A program made the position numbers and the translations under genes. The notes beneath the pieces are model-generated. The model did not search any database. It was not told the origin of the DNA and saw only the letters and a list, made by a program, of their open reading frames with translations. Positions 28,290 to 37,721 of a DNA stretch of 64,000 bases are shown piece after piece (the first letter of the stretch is position 1; the number at the start of each line of letters is the position of its first letter). The DNA is from Oscillospiraceae bacterium (GTDB lineage Bacteria > Bacillota > Clostridia > UBA1212). The stretch covers positions 74,978-138,977 of the forward strand of contig SVJA01000004.1 in the NCBI GenBank assembly GCA_015069195.1. Reading direction: 5' to 3'.

Positions 28290-28314
28290 GCTATATTATC
28301 GCAACCCACTTTTC

Positions 28315-28692
28315 GGGGATGTCTTGGTTTCGACGGGGTCGTTGATACACAGACGGCGAGCGGAGGATTCTCGTTGGCCTCCATAAAAACGAGAAATTTA
28401 AAATTAAACGCTGATAATAAATTAGCTCTTCAGGCTGCCTAAGCGCGCCTCGTCGGCATAAAGGTATTCCGAGCCTTTAGTGTCCGGCGTCAGTAAATCG
28501 GACCCGACAACACGTAGGTTAGCGTTGTGAACGGTGCAGCCAAAGCTTTGAGGCTGCATGGCTCTTATGAAGCTAGCGCCATAGCGAACCTGTCTGCTGG
28601 TGCACTATGACGGGAATTTAAATAACAGACTACGCTCGTAGATGTCCGTGGGGATTCGGTTTCGGACAGGAGTTCGATTCTCCTCATCTCCA
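28315..28692 (+). ncRNA. ssrA: Transfer-messenger RNA
   Basis: The 5' end GGGGATGTCTTGGTTTCGACGG and 3' end GGAGTTCGATTCTCCTCATCTCCA pair into the tRNA-like acceptor (7 bp with one G-U) and T arm. The tag reading frame from about 28410 gives ADNKLALQAA and TAA (28440-28442); the exact resume codon is inferred. The terminal CCA is not encoded beyond the discriminator A region (CTCCATAAG). Located 25 nt after smpB. Confidence 0.95.
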
Positions 28693-28700
28693 TAAGAAAA

Positions 28701-28742
28701 AAGCAAGTGCCGTTTCGTTATGCGAAACGGCACTTGCTTTAT
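28701..28742 (+). terminator. Terminator of ssrA
   Basis: 17-bp stem 28701-28717/28723-28739 followed by TTATA. Confidence 0.8.
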
Positions 28743-28886
28743 ACTTCATCGAAATTATTTTTTAATCGATTTTTACATAATTCAAACAAAATGACTTTGT
28801 CAACCAATAATATACCCGATTAAAGTTACTTAAATATTGTAAATCAAAGCATGGTAAATTAAAATCAGTATATGAGGAGGTGCAAT

Positions 28887-29564
28887 ATGGATTCAATAGG
28901 TTTGATTATACGAAAATACAGACAGAAAAAAGACCTTACTCAGGAAGAATTGGGAAAGTCTGTTTTTGTAAGTAAACAATCGGTTTCAAAGTGGGAAAAC
29001 GGAAGATCTCTTCCGGACATTGAAACAGTACGCAAGTTATGTACTGTTTTAGATATTGATCGTGATGAGATTATTGAAGGCTCGGTAAAAAACGTAAAAA
29101 GGCAACGTGTGTATTTGGTTGTAAGTTTTGTTATTGCTGTGATATTTTTTCTGACAGCGATATTTTTTATATTTGATGTTCCCGGTTATGTTGAACGGAA
29201 TATGCAATCAGGAGTAGCTTATCTGACTGTTTTTGACGGTGGTGAACTGATTCTGTCAGAAGAATATACCGTCAGCACTGATTTAAAATGCAAAGATGTT
29301 GTCAACGGATATAAAATTGATATTGATTACGGCGAGGTACGCGGCAAGATTGATTTTCCCGGGAAATATCGGATGGAATACGGTTTCATAAACACTAATA
29401 ATTGGCACAACGTTCAGATCAGACTTGATATTACAAATCAAGATGGTTTGGTTACTGTAAGGCAAACAATAACATATGAATCCGATGATGGACTTAGTGT
29501 TTTGGTGGACGAGTCTGTTTCAAATGATGACAGATATGTTTCTGTATTTCGTGATGGTGTGTAG
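28887..29564 (+). CDS. Membrane-anchored XRE-family transcriptional regulator
   Basis: 225 aa from ATG 28887, 7 nt after GAGGAGGTG. The N-terminal helix-turn-helix of the Cro/C1 type (about 5-60: IIRKYRQKKDLTQEELGKSVFVSKQSVSKWENGRSLPDIETVRKL; broken here for length) is followed by one membrane helix (about 76-98, VYLVVSFVIAVIFFLTAIFF) and an extracytoplasmic beta-rich domain (about 105-225). The topology suggests direct signal transduction across the membrane, with the outer domain sensing an envelope or ligand cue. The target is unknown; autoregulation is possible. Confidence 0.85.
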   Translation: MDSIGLIIRKYRQKKDLTQEELGKSVFVSKQSVSKWENGRSLPDIETVRKLCTVLDIDRDEIIEGSVKNVKRQRVYLVVSFVIAVIFFLTAIFFIFDVPGYVERNMQSGVAYLTVFDGGELILSEEYTVSTDLKCKDVVNGYKIDIDYGEVRGKIDFPGKYRMEYGFINTNNWHNVQIRLDITNQDGLVTVRQTITYESDDGLSVLVDESVSNDDRYVSVFRDGV

Positions 29565-29714
29565 TGTGTTATTTGCATAAAAGTTTAAGAAATATTTATT
29601 CCGGAATGCTATGAAAAAGTATGTGTATATGGTATAAATAAAAATGAATGGTACAAAGTAAAAAGTCGAAAAGATAGAAAGTATATTTGCAATACTTTGA
29701 AATGAGGAAATTTT

Positions 29715-30641
29715 ATGAAAATTTATAACAGAATAGATGAACTTGTAGGCAAAACACCGCTTATGAGATTAAATAATTACGAAAAGAAAAACGGTCTGAA
29801 TGCGACAATTCTTGCAAAGCTTGAATGTTTTAATCCGGCAGGCAGTGTAAAAGACAGAGTTGCTGCCGTGTTTATAGACGAGGCGGAGAAGAAAGGTTTC
29901 TTGAAAGAGGGCTCGGTTATCATTGAGCCGACAAGCGGAAATACCGGTATCGGACTTGCTGCAATAGGTACGGCCAGAGGTTATAGAGTTATACTTACGA
30001 TGCCTGATACTATGAGTGTAGAGAGAAGAAATTTGCTTAAGGCGTATGGCGCAGAGATTGTATTGACTCCGGGTGCTGACGGTATGAGAGGTGCTATTGA
30101 GAAGGCGACGGAGCTTGCCGGTGAAATAAAAGGAAGCTATATTCCGGGACAGTTTACAAATCCTGCCAATCCTGCGGCGCACATTGCTTCGACAGGTCCT
30201 GAGATATGGCAGGATACTGACGGAAAAGTTGATATATTTGTTGCAGGAGCCGGCACAGGCGGTACTGTTTCCGGTGTCGGTGCATATTTGAAAAAACAAA
30301 ACCCGAATATAAAAATTGTTGCGGTAGAACCTGAAAATTCTCCTGTTATTTCCAGGGGTATATCGGGAACTCACGGTTTACAAGGTATTGGTGCAGGATT
30401 TATTCCGGAAACACTAGATGTGGATATAATTGACGAGGTCATTACCGTTACTGAGGAACAGGCTTATACAGCAGGCAGGGCGATGGCTTGTGATGAAGGC
30501 GTGCTCGTTGGTGTTTCATCGGGTGCGGCACTTTATGCGGCTATACAGCTTGCGAAAAGAACTGAAAATGCCGGAAAAAGTATCGTGGTATTGCTTCCGG
30601 ATTCCGGTGAAAGATACCTTTCTACACCGATGTTTTTATAA
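29715..30641 (+). CDS. cysK: Cysteine synthase (O-acetylserine sulfhydrylase)
   Basis: 308 aa PLP enzyme making cysteine from O-acetylserine and sulfide. ECFNPAGSVKDR holds the PLP lysine, PTSGNTGIG the substrate loop, GAGTGGTVSG the phosphate-binding loop, and LLPDSGERYLST the conserved C-terminus. GAGGA precedes the ATG. Monocistronic, with a terminator after it. No T-box or SAM riboswitch was recognised in the 150-nt leader. Confidence 0.95.
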   Translation: MKIYNRIDELVGKTPLMRLNNYEKKNGLNATILAKLECFNPAGSVKDRVAAVFIDEAEKKGFLKEGSVIIEPTSGNTGIGLAAIGTARGYRVILTMPDTMSVERRNLLKAYGAEIVLTPGADGMRGAIEKATELAGEIKGSYIPGQFTNPANPAAHIASTGPEIWQDTDGKVDIFVAGAGTGGTVSGVGAYLKKQNPNIKIVAVEPENSPVISRGISGTHGLQGIGAGFIPETLDVDIIDEVITVTEEQAYTAGRAMACDEGVLVGVSSGAALYAAIQLAKRTENAGKSIVVLLPDSGERYLSTPMFL

Positions 30642-30673
30642 TATTCAAATAAAAATCCAATTACAATTAATAG

Positions 30674-30712
30674 TCCGAAATGCGGTGCGGAAGCATTGTG
30701 TTTCGGATTTTT
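30674..30712 (+). terminator. Terminator of cysK
   Basis: Stem TCCGAAA (30674-30680)/TTTCGGA (30701-30707) with additional internal pairing, followed by TTTTTA. Confidence 0.75.
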
Positions 30713-30841
30713 ATATAAAAATTTTTAACTTTTTATAAAGTGCTTTTATATAGAGGAAAATCGTGGTAAAATAAACATGTATAGTGTGAAAGTTCACGCG
30801 GGTTGTTGACATTTTTTCAGTAAAAAAAGTGAGGCTTTAAT

Positions 30842-33112
30842 ATGGCAAGAAACAATCGTATAGAATTTAATGATTTTGACGGTGATAACAAATCTAAAGA
30901 AATTTTCGCGGATGATGCATTCAGGGATGATGATATCGATGCCGACGTTATGGATGTAGCAGATGCAGAGCAGGATGAGCAGGTGTCTGATTACAAGCAT
31001 ATGAGGGCAAAAAAGAGCCTTTTTGATGATTCTGATAATCCGGACGATATCAGAGCTGTTCTCGGCACTGCGGGTATTTACGGCTCGGAAGAGGCTTCTG
31101 AGTTTGAGGATGTTACAAAGTTTGATGATTCGGACGATATCGAAGAGAATGTCGAAAAAGTGTTGTCGAACGATGTTGTAGAGACAGACTTTGATGATAT
31201 AGATATCGTAAAGAAAGTTCCTGTGGCAAAGAAGAAAGAGAAAAACGTAAAGCAGAACATTAAAGAAAAAGTTGCTGCCGATGAAATCGTGTCCGCTGAT
31301 TTTGAGGATGATGAGGATGATATGTTTAATCCTCGCAACCGAAGAGAGAAAAAGAAGATTCAGAAGCGTACAGCTATCGTTCTTTGTTCTGCCGGCGGTG
31401 TATTGCTTACGGTGTTTATCGTACTTTTAATTGTTGTTATGAGTATCGCCAACCAATCTACCGTATACAGCGGTGTACGCTTGTACGGAAAAGATCTCGG
31501 AGGAATGACAAAGGAAGAAGTTGCCGACTATATAAACGAAATGTACATTGAGCCTATTACCAATGCCGATGTTAAAGTTGTGCTTGAGGGCAAAGAGTAT
31601 ATTTATCCGATGACTGATTTTATCGAGTGCCCCGATGCACAGGAAAAGGCAGAAGAGGCTCATTCCATAATGCGTCACGGCGGATTCTTTGAGCGTTTTA
31701 TGAATATTTTACGTTTAAAGAAAAACGGACAAGAGATATCGCTTATATATAATTTCGTTGATACAGGTCTTGATAAAGTTATGGATTCTGCAGAGTCCGA
31801 AAGTTTCAGCGATCCGGTAGATCCGACATACATTGTAAAAAGCAATATTGTGTCGTTTACTCCCGGAAAGACCGGCACAAAGATTGATAAGAAAAAGTTC
31901 GAGACTGATTTGCTCGGTTCGCTCAGCGAATACGAAAAAGAAATGTCGAACCTCGGAAGCGGTGAGACTCTTAAAAATATAAGCATAAATGCAGTTGTTG
32001 CGACTGTCGGATTCAAACAGCTTGACTCTGACAGGATTTACAACGAAACCTTGACTCCTGCAAAAGATGCATACTGCTATAAGATATCGGCTGGAAAAGT
32101 CGGTGTGCGAGAGGCAGTGTCGGGCAGAGGTCTTGACAAAGATAAACTTATAGCGGTTATTGCGAAGATAAATAACTGCGAAGCTACACTTGTAGCAGAT
32201 GTTCCTTTTGTTACTGTTTGGGCCAACAAATCTGCCGCGGATGTCAGAGCTTCTCTTTACAAAAATGAGCTCTCTTCCGGATATGTAGAAAACACCATTG
32301 ATGTGACAGACGAGGATGGTATCGACGACCGTGAGGTTCGTGCAGAAAACCTTAAACGAATAGCGTCAAAGCTGAATGGGTATGAAATTATAGACGGTGA
32401 TGCGCTTGACTTCGATTCTATAGTCGGTGCGATAAGCAGCAGTAACGGTTATGATTTTGCACGTGAAAATATAAACGGAAGCGGAAAAGTTATCGGCGGC
32501 GGTGTCTCAATGGCTGCGACCGCGATTTATACGGCAGCTCTTAAATATTCAGGCTTTAATGTGCGTGAGGTTGCACATAGTGAGTTCTTGCCATACTATG
32601 GAGAACGTGGATTTGATGCTTATATAAACCAGTCTAAAGGTTCAAATCTTATAATTGTAAACAATACGGGTAATGCAATAAGGATTTCTGCAGAATTTGA
32701 CGGAACCGGTTTTTATGTAGGTATTTCCGGTACAAAATATGACAGGTACCAGAAGTACAGTCTGTCGGCAGAACTTCTTTCTGAAGAGGCAGATGACTCA
32801 TTTATAAAGTACACCTACAAAATAAAAATAGGTGACTCATCGATTCTTGAAGAAACCGTTGTATACAAAGAGGCATATGACGGCTCGATGTCTACTGAAG
32901 AGCCTACGGCGACTCCTGACGGTACTTTAGATCCAAATGCTACTTTAGATCCGAATGCTACGGTGGATCCGAGTGCGACACCTAACGGAGATGCTACTCC
33001 GGAACCGACACCCGGTGGTGATGCTACAGCAGAACCGTCACTTACTCCTTATCCTACAGAGATGCCCTCTGCTACAGAAGCTCCTGTGCCTACCGTGGCA
33101 AATGTAAATTAA
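30842..33112 (+). CDS. VanW-like/PG-binding_4 envelope protein
   Basis: 756 aa. A very acidic cytoplasmic N-terminus (1-165, many Asp/Glu) and RRREKKK-type stop-transfer precede a membrane helix (about 182-204). The outer part has PG-binding_4-like repeats (SGVRLYGKDLGGMTKEEVADYI; PGKTGTKIDKKKFETDLL) and a VanW-like domain (about 510-680). The C-terminus (about 685-756) is a Thr/Pro/Asp-rich degenerate repeat built on L-D-P-N-A-T. Such proteins occur widely in Clostridia and are thought to act on or bind peptidoglycan; the reaction is not established. GTGAGG precedes the ATG. Confidence 0.8.
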   Translation: MARNNRIEFNDFDGDNKSKEIFADDAFRDDDIDADVMDVADAEQDEQVSDYKHMRAKKSLFDDSDNPDDIRAVLGTAGIYGSEEASEFEDVTKFDDSDDIEENVEKVLSNDVVETDFDDIDIVKKVPVAKKKEKNVKQNIKEKVAADEIVSADFEDDEDDMFNPRNRREKKKIQKRTAIVLCSAGGVLLTVFIVLLIVVMSIANQSTVYSGVRLYGKDLGGMTKEEVADYINEMYIEPITNADVKVVLEGKEYIYPMTDFIECPDAQEKAEEAHSIMRHGGFFERFMNILRLKKNGQEISLIYNFVDTGLDKVMDSAESESFSDPVDPTYIVKSNIVSFTPGKTGTKIDKKKFETDLLGSLSEYEKEMSNLGSGETLKNISINAVVATVGFKQLDSDRIYNETLTPAKDAYCYKISAGKVGVREAVSGRGLDKDKLIAVIAKINNCEATLVADVPFVTVWANKSAADVRASLYKNELSSGYVENTIDVTDEDGIDDREVRAENLKRIASKLNGYEIIDGDALDFDSIVGAISSSNGYDFARENINGSGKVIGGGVSMAATAIYTAALKYSGFNVREVAHSEFLPYYGERGFDAYINQSKGSNLIIVNNTGNAIRISAEFDGTGFYVGISGTKYDRYQKYSLSAELLSEEADDSFIKYTYKIKIGDSSILEETVVYKEAYDGSMSTEEPTATPDGTLDPNATLDPNATVDPSATPNGDATPEPTPGGDATAEPSLTPYPTEMPSATEAPVPTVANVN

Positions 33113-33130
33113 TAATTTTTATGTGAACGA

Positions 33131-33164
33131 TAACGCCCCCTCGGTATTTGCCGAGGGGGCGTTA
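33131..33164. terminator. Bidirectional terminator between converging genes
   Basis: 14-bp perfect stem 33131-33144/33151-33164 with a GC-rich core, between the VanW-like gene and ispG. Confidence 0.75.
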
Positions 33165-33198
33165 ATCCTATATAACTGTAAAAAAATTTTTATCAGAA

Positions 33199-34278
33199 TC
33201 AGTTTCCTAATTTCAAAACAGCTTCAATAAATTGGTCGATTGCGGTCTCGGGTTTGAATTTTCCGACAATCTCTCCCTTGATGAACATCAGAAACTCGTT
33301 TTCACCGCCTGCAAGGCCGATATCGGAGTGTTTCGCTTCGCCGGGTCCGTTTACTGCGCAACCCATTACGGAGACTGTAAGGGGCTTTTTGAAGGCTCCT
33401 CTGGCTTCTAAGTCGGAAAGCTTCTGCTCGATGATCTGAGCGGTGCCTATAAGATCAACTCTTGTTCTGCCGCAGGTAGGGCATGAAACGAATTGAATCA
33501 TTTTTTTGCCGCCGAGTTCAAGTGAGTGAAGTATTTTTCTGCCTACGCGGACCTCTTCTGCCGGATCGCCTGTTAATGAAACCCTGATTGTGTCGCCGAT
33601 ACCCATTGATAAAATCGCACCTATGCCGACAGATGATTTTATTGTACCGTTTAATACGGTGCCGGATTCGGTAATTCCGATATGGAGAGGATAGTTTCTT
33701 TTTTCTGCCATAAGTCTGTAAGCTTCAATTGTCGTAGGAACATTTGAAGATTTAAGTGAAACGGCGATGTCATTAAAGTCCATACTTTCAAGAATGTCAA
33801 TATGCCCCATTGCACTTTCTACGATAGCTTCCGGTGTACATCCGCCGTGTTTTTCAAGAAGTCTTTTCTCGAGAGAACCGCCGTTTATACCGATTCTGAT
33901 CGGAATGTTATGCTCTTTGCACATTTTTGTAACGGCCTCTGTTCTCTGTATATCACCGATGTTGCCAGGATTTATACGGACTTTATCAATGCCGTTTTCT
34001 ATACACATCAAAGCAAGTTTATAATTAAAATGAATATCTGCCACAAGCGGAATGTGTATTGATTTTTTTATGCCCTTTATAGCTTCAGCAGCTGCTTCGT
34101 CGGGAACTGCGACTCTTATAATATCGCAACCTGCTTCTTCCAAGCGAAGAATCTGTTCAACGGTAGCTTTTACATCGCGTGTGTCTGTGTTTGTCATTGA
34201 TTGTACGGCTATAGGGCTTCCGCCGCCGATGTAAACTCCGCCGATATTTATTTTTCGTGTTTCATTTCTTGAAAACAT
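33199..34278 (-). CDS. ispG: 4-hydroxy-3-methylbut-2-enyl-diphosphate synthase
   Basis: 359 aa (GcpE) [4Fe-4S] enzyme of the MEP isoprenoid pathway. TIM-barrel segments (VQSMTNTDTRD, LVADIHFNYKLAL, RINPGNIGD) lead to the cluster cysteines in SCPTCGRTRVD and MGCAVNGPGEA. GGAGG precedes the ATG. Last gene of the minus-strand block that also holds dxr and uppS, two other enzymes feeding undecaprenyl phosphate synthesis. Confidence 0.96.
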   Translation of the reverse strand: MFSRNETRKINIGGVYIGGGSPIAVQSMTNTDTRDVKATVEQILRLEEAGCDIIRVAVPDEAAAEAIKGIKKSIHIPLVADIHFNYKLALMCIENGIDKVRINPGNIGDIQRTEAVTKMCKEHNIPIRIGINGGSLEKRLLEKHGGCTPEAIVESAMGHIDILESMDFNDIAVSLKSSNVPTTIEAYRLMAEKRNYPLHIGITESGTVLNGTIKSSVGIGAILSMGIGDTIRVSLTGDPAEEVRVGRKILHSLELGGKKMIQFVSCPTCGRTRVDLIGTAQIIEQKLSDLEARGAFKKPLTVSVMGCAVNGPGEAKHSDIGLAGGENEFLMFIKGEIVGKFKPETAIDQFIEAVLKLGN

Positions 34279-34307
34279 ATATTACCTCCGCTGATAAAAT
34301 AATAATC

Positions 34308-34336
34308 GTGCGGCGACAGCAAAGCTTTCGCCGCAC
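34308..34336 (-). terminator. Hairpin between rseP and ispG
   Basis: 9-bp stem 34308-34316/34328-34336. On the minus strand nothing like a T tract follows, so it may be an mRNA processing or stability element more than a terminator. Confidence 0.45.
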
Positions 34337-34342
34337 AAAAAG

Positions 34343-35635
34343 TTAACTGATAATTTTAAAAACATCTGAAAACATTATGACTACTGCAAGTGCCATCAGA
34401 AGTACCAAACCTAACGTAGAAATAACGCTTTGTACTTTGGGTGAAACCTTCTTTCCGCCTCGAATAAGTTCAATAATTATAAATATAACATGGAAACCGT
34501 CAAGCCCGGGGAACGGAAGCATATTAAATACTCCGAGGTTAACGCTGATAAGTGCAGTCATATTCATAAGTGTAAGGAGTTTCATCCAGAAAGAAATTGA
34601 TTTTTCACCTACAACATCGTCTACTACTGTGGTAAGACCTACCGGTCCTGATACTGCTTCAAGACCTACTGTGCCGTCTATGAGCCAGAAGAGTGAAGTG
34701 TATATCGATTTTACCATCGAAACCAAATACTTACCGCTGTGACCGATTATACGGAATGGATTGTATGTTTTAACAAATGTGAAACTATCACCGCCGAGAC
34801 GATTGTAATTTACTCCTGTAAGATTTACTTCTTCTGTTGTGGTTTTTCCGTCGACTGTCACATTGAGTTCACAGCGTATTTGGGTGGATTCTGATGTAGG
34901 TTGCTCAAGCAGTTTGCTGAAAAGAAGATAAGTCTTTTTATCTGACTTTCCGTCATCGGTAACTACTGTGTACTGATAGCTTTCGGTTTTCTTGCTTTCA
35001 TTTCCTTCGGCATCCTTTTCGGTGGTGAAAAGAATTTGTTTGCGGATATCACAAAAAAGCTCACTACCGTCTTTTTTCTCGTAAAGAAGAGTATAGTGTG
35101 AATCCATAACATCGGGATCATCATTTTTGTCCTGTATGGCAAATGAATAAATATCATAGTCGGTCGGTGTGAGAACTGTGTGATCATTTATTTCGCAAAG
35201 TTTGTCGCCTTTTTCAATGCCGACAACAGACATTACGGTGTGTTCCGGAACACTTGAAATTGTATTTGTCTGATATCCTGTGAAGAAAAGCATTATTATC
35301 GTGATAACGAATGCTAAAACTATGTTAAGGAAAACACCGGCAACAAAAATTACAAGTCTTTTGTACCATTTCTGTGAATTAAGCGAGTCCGGAGCGTCTG
35401 CATTGCCCTGGTCGTCTTCGAAAGCACAGTATCCGCCTATCGGCAATGCTCTGATTGAATATTTAGTACCGCTTTTTTTACTTGTCTTAGACCAGATGCA
35501 AGGTCCCATAAATATAGAAAACTCGGTTACTTTGACCTTAAATATTCTGGCTGCAATAAAGTGTCCCCATTCGTGAACAATAGTCAGAATACTGAGCATT
35601 ATCAACATAACCAATATACTGATAGCTACACTCAT
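34343..35635 (-). CDS. rseP: Site-2 intramembrane metalloprotease RseP
   Basis: 430 aa M50 protease. HEWGHF in the first helix (about 21-26) gives the zinc ligands and catalytic Glu, and MLPFPGLDGFHVIF near residue 370 supplies the third ligand. About four membrane helices flank a long extracytoplasmic region (about 115-310) that includes a PDZ-like part (VVGIEKGDKLCEINDHTVL). It cleaves membrane-bound anti-sigma factors or signal peptides. Start overlaps the dxr stop (ATGA). Confidence 0.93.
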   Translation of the reverse strand: MSVAISILVMLIMLSILTIVHEWGHFIAARIFKVKVTEFSIFMGPCIWSKTSKKSGTKYSIRALPIGGYCAFEDDQGNADAPDSLNSQKWYKRLVIFVAGVFLNIVLAFVITIIMLFFTGYQTNTISSVPEHTVMSVVGIEKGDKLCEINDHTVLTPTDYDIYSFAIQDKNDDPDVMDSHYTLLYEKKDGSELFCDIRKQILFTTEKDAEGNESKKTESYQYTVVTDDGKSDKKTYLLFSKLLEQPTSESTQIRCELNVTVDGKTTTEEVNLTGVNYNRLGGDSFTFVKTYNPFRIIGHSGKYLVSMVKSIYTSLFWLIDGTVGLEAVSGPVGLTTVVDDVVGEKSISFWMKLLTLMNMTALISVNLGVFNMLPFPGLDGFHVIFIIIELIRGGKKVSPKVQSVISTLGLVLLMALAVVIMFSDVFKIIS

Positions 35636-36795
35636 TTAATAAGTCCTCCTGCGTAATCATATGCCCACTTTCCGCAATCAATGATCTCTTCAAGAGACGG
35701 TTTTACAATTGTATTGTGCGCGTCCATCGTCTTTTCGATAATATACGGAATTTGTGTGAATTTAATACTTCCTTTAAAAAACATCTCTACGGCTTTTTCA
35801 TTAGCCATATTCATAACGGCAGGAAGTGAGCCGCCGATATTTCCTGCTTCGTAAGCAAGCTTTAAGCAAGGGAATTTGTCTGTGTCAGGTGCTTCGAAAG
35901 TCATTTGAGCGACTTTTGCAAAATCAAGTCTTTCTACATGAGAAGGATATCTTGTGTTATATGTCAAAGCGTGCTGTATCGGAAGTTTCATTGTAGGATT
36001 TCCGAGCTGTGCTATGACACTTCCGTCACGGTATCTGACCATAGAGTGAATGATACTCTGCGGATGCACTATAACCTCGATATCGTTATAGGGTATGTCA
36101 AAAAGCCAGCCGGCTTCGATAACTTCTAATCCTTTGTTCATCATAGAAGCGCAATCTATTGTGATTTTCCCGCCCATATTCCAGGTGGGGTGGTTGAGAG
36201 CATTTTCAACTGTAACATTTTCAAGTTGTTCTTTTGCATAAGTTCTGAACGGACCACCGGACGCTGTGAGAATGAGTTTGTCAACTCCCGAGTGTGATTC
36301 ACCTTCAAGACATTGCAAAATCGCAGAGTGTTCACTGTCAACCGGTCTTATGGCAACTCCGCGTTTTTTAGCTTCTGCCATAACGATTTCGCCTGCCGCA
36401 ACAAGAGTTTCTTTGTTCGCAAGGGCAATTTCCGTACCACACTTTATGGCTTCCATTGTAGGCGGAAGTCCCCTCATACCGACGATGGCTGTAACCAAAA
36501 CATCAATATCGGCTTTTGCAAATTCACACAAGCCTTCTTCTCCGACCATAATATAGGGGTTCATATCGGAGAGAGACTCTTTTAAGTATTTGGCGCCTTC
36601 TTCGGTATCAATACACAAAAACTTTACATTCAGGTCGCGTGCTTGTTGCGCGAGCAACTCAGCGTTAGAACCTGCCGAAAGAGCAGTGATTTCAAATTTC
36701 GGCGCGCCTTCACAAGCATTTAATTCTTTAACAACTTCTATTGTCTGTCTGCCGATAGAACCGGTAGATCCTAAAATACCGACTTTCTTAATCAT
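35632..36795 (-). CDS. dxr: 1-deoxy-D-xylulose-5-phosphate reductoisomerase
   Basis: 387 aa from ATG 36795; a GTG at 36804 lies too close to AAGG. First committed enzyme of the MEP pathway, NADPH dependent. GILGSTGSIGRQT is the nucleotide site, VDSEHSAILQCL contains the metal ligands, and CASMMNKGLEVIEAGWLF and VHPQSIIHSMVRYRDGS follow the family pattern. Translationally coupled to rseP by a 4-nt overlap. Confidence 0.96.
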   Translation of the reverse strand: MIKKVGILGSTGSIGRQTIEVVKELNACEGAPKFEITALSAGSNAELLAQQARDLNVKFLCIDTEEGAKYLKESLSDMNPYIMVGEEGLCEFAKADIDVLVTAIVGMRGLPPTMEAIKCGTEIALANKETLVAAGEIVMAEAKKRGVAIRPVDSEHSAILQCLEGESHSGVDKLILTASGGPFRTYAKEQLENVTVENALNHPTWNMGGKITIDCASMMNKGLEVIEAGWLFDIPYNDIEVIVHPQSIIHSMVRYRDGSVIAQLGNPTMKLPIQHALTYNTRYPSHVERLDFAKVAQMTFEAPDTDKFPCLKLAYEAGNIGGSLPAVMNMANEKAVEMFFKGSIKFTQIPYIIEKTMDAHNTIVKPSLEEIIDCGKWAYDYAGGLIK

Positions 36796-36833
36796 AACAT
36801 ACACTACCTTACATCAAAAAGCTTAAAGTAATT

Positions 36834-37685
36834 TTAAAAAACAAAAATATTCAAATAATAATAAACAAACGGTATGACAATCAAATATCCGTCGCATCTG
36901 TCCAAAATACCGCCGTGACCCGGGATGAGATTACCGAAATCTTTTATACCGGAATATCTTTTTACGGCAGATGCAAAAAGATCGCCAACCTGTGTAAGTC
37001 CGCCTATAATAATTCCCAAAATTGCGTAGTGATATAACGGAATTGCCGTGTAAAAACCTCCGAAATAAATTACGGCACCATATATCATAAGAATAACTGT
37101 AGACCCTGCAAAACCGCCTATACTGCCTGCAACAGTCTTTTTCGGACTGAGTGCAGGACAGAGTTTTTTCTTTCCGAAGAATTTTCCTGCAAAAAGAGCA
37201 AATGTATCTGATGCGATGCATCCCAAAAGTGCCAAAAGTACGAGAAATACGCCTTTTGACATTTCTTCTAAGAATATGAAATAACTGAATCCTACTACAA
37301 TATAAAAACCTCCGAACAGAGTGATTGCTGCATCAATAACATTAAATTTAGGATATTTGAGAACAATCGATATTGCAAGTCCGATAAAGATAAGTATCTG
37401 TAAAAATGTGAAAAAATCTACGGGACAAGAGCCGTCTGCGAATTTCACACTCATAGGTGCAACTTCAAACATTTTAGGTAAAAATGTTGCAATAGGGAAC
37501 AGCAAATACATCAATCCGAGTGATCTCATCGGGTTGTGGCCCTTTTCTTTGAATGATTTGTAGAATTCATATAAACCGATTGCCGAAAAAACCAAAATAG
37601 TTGATTTCAGCACATAGCCGCCTGCTATGATAAGTACGAGCGCTAAAGCTCCGAAGATTATACCGGAAATAACTCTTGTTTTCAT
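36834..37685 (-). CDS. cdsA: Phosphatidate cytidylyltransferase
   Basis: 283 aa multi-spanning enzyme forming CDP-diacylglycerol for phospholipid synthesis. The family signature is seen near the C-terminus: RYSGIKDFGNLIPGHGGILDRCDG, split here as SGIKDFGNLIPGHGG and LDRCDG. About eight hydrophobic segments. AAGGAG is 9 nt before the ATG. Position between uppS and dxr is the common Firmicutes order. Confidence 0.95.
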   Translation of the reverse strand: MKTRVISGIIFGALALVLIIAGGYVLKSTILVFSAIGLYEFYKSFKEKGHNPMRSLGLMYLLFPIATFLPKMFEVAPMSVKFADGSCPVDFFTFLQILIFIGLAISIVLKYPKFNVIDAAITLFGGFYIVVGFSYFIFLEEMSKGVFLVLLALLGCIASDTFALFAGKFFGKKKLCPALSPKKTVAGSIGGFAGSTVILMIYGAVIYFGGFYTAIPLYHYAILGIIIGGLTQVGDLFASAVKRYSGIKDFGNLIPGHGGILDRCDGYLIVIPFVYYYLNIFVF

Positions 37686-37721
37686 AATTTAAGTACTCCT
37701 TAATGTTGAAAAGTTCCGAAA

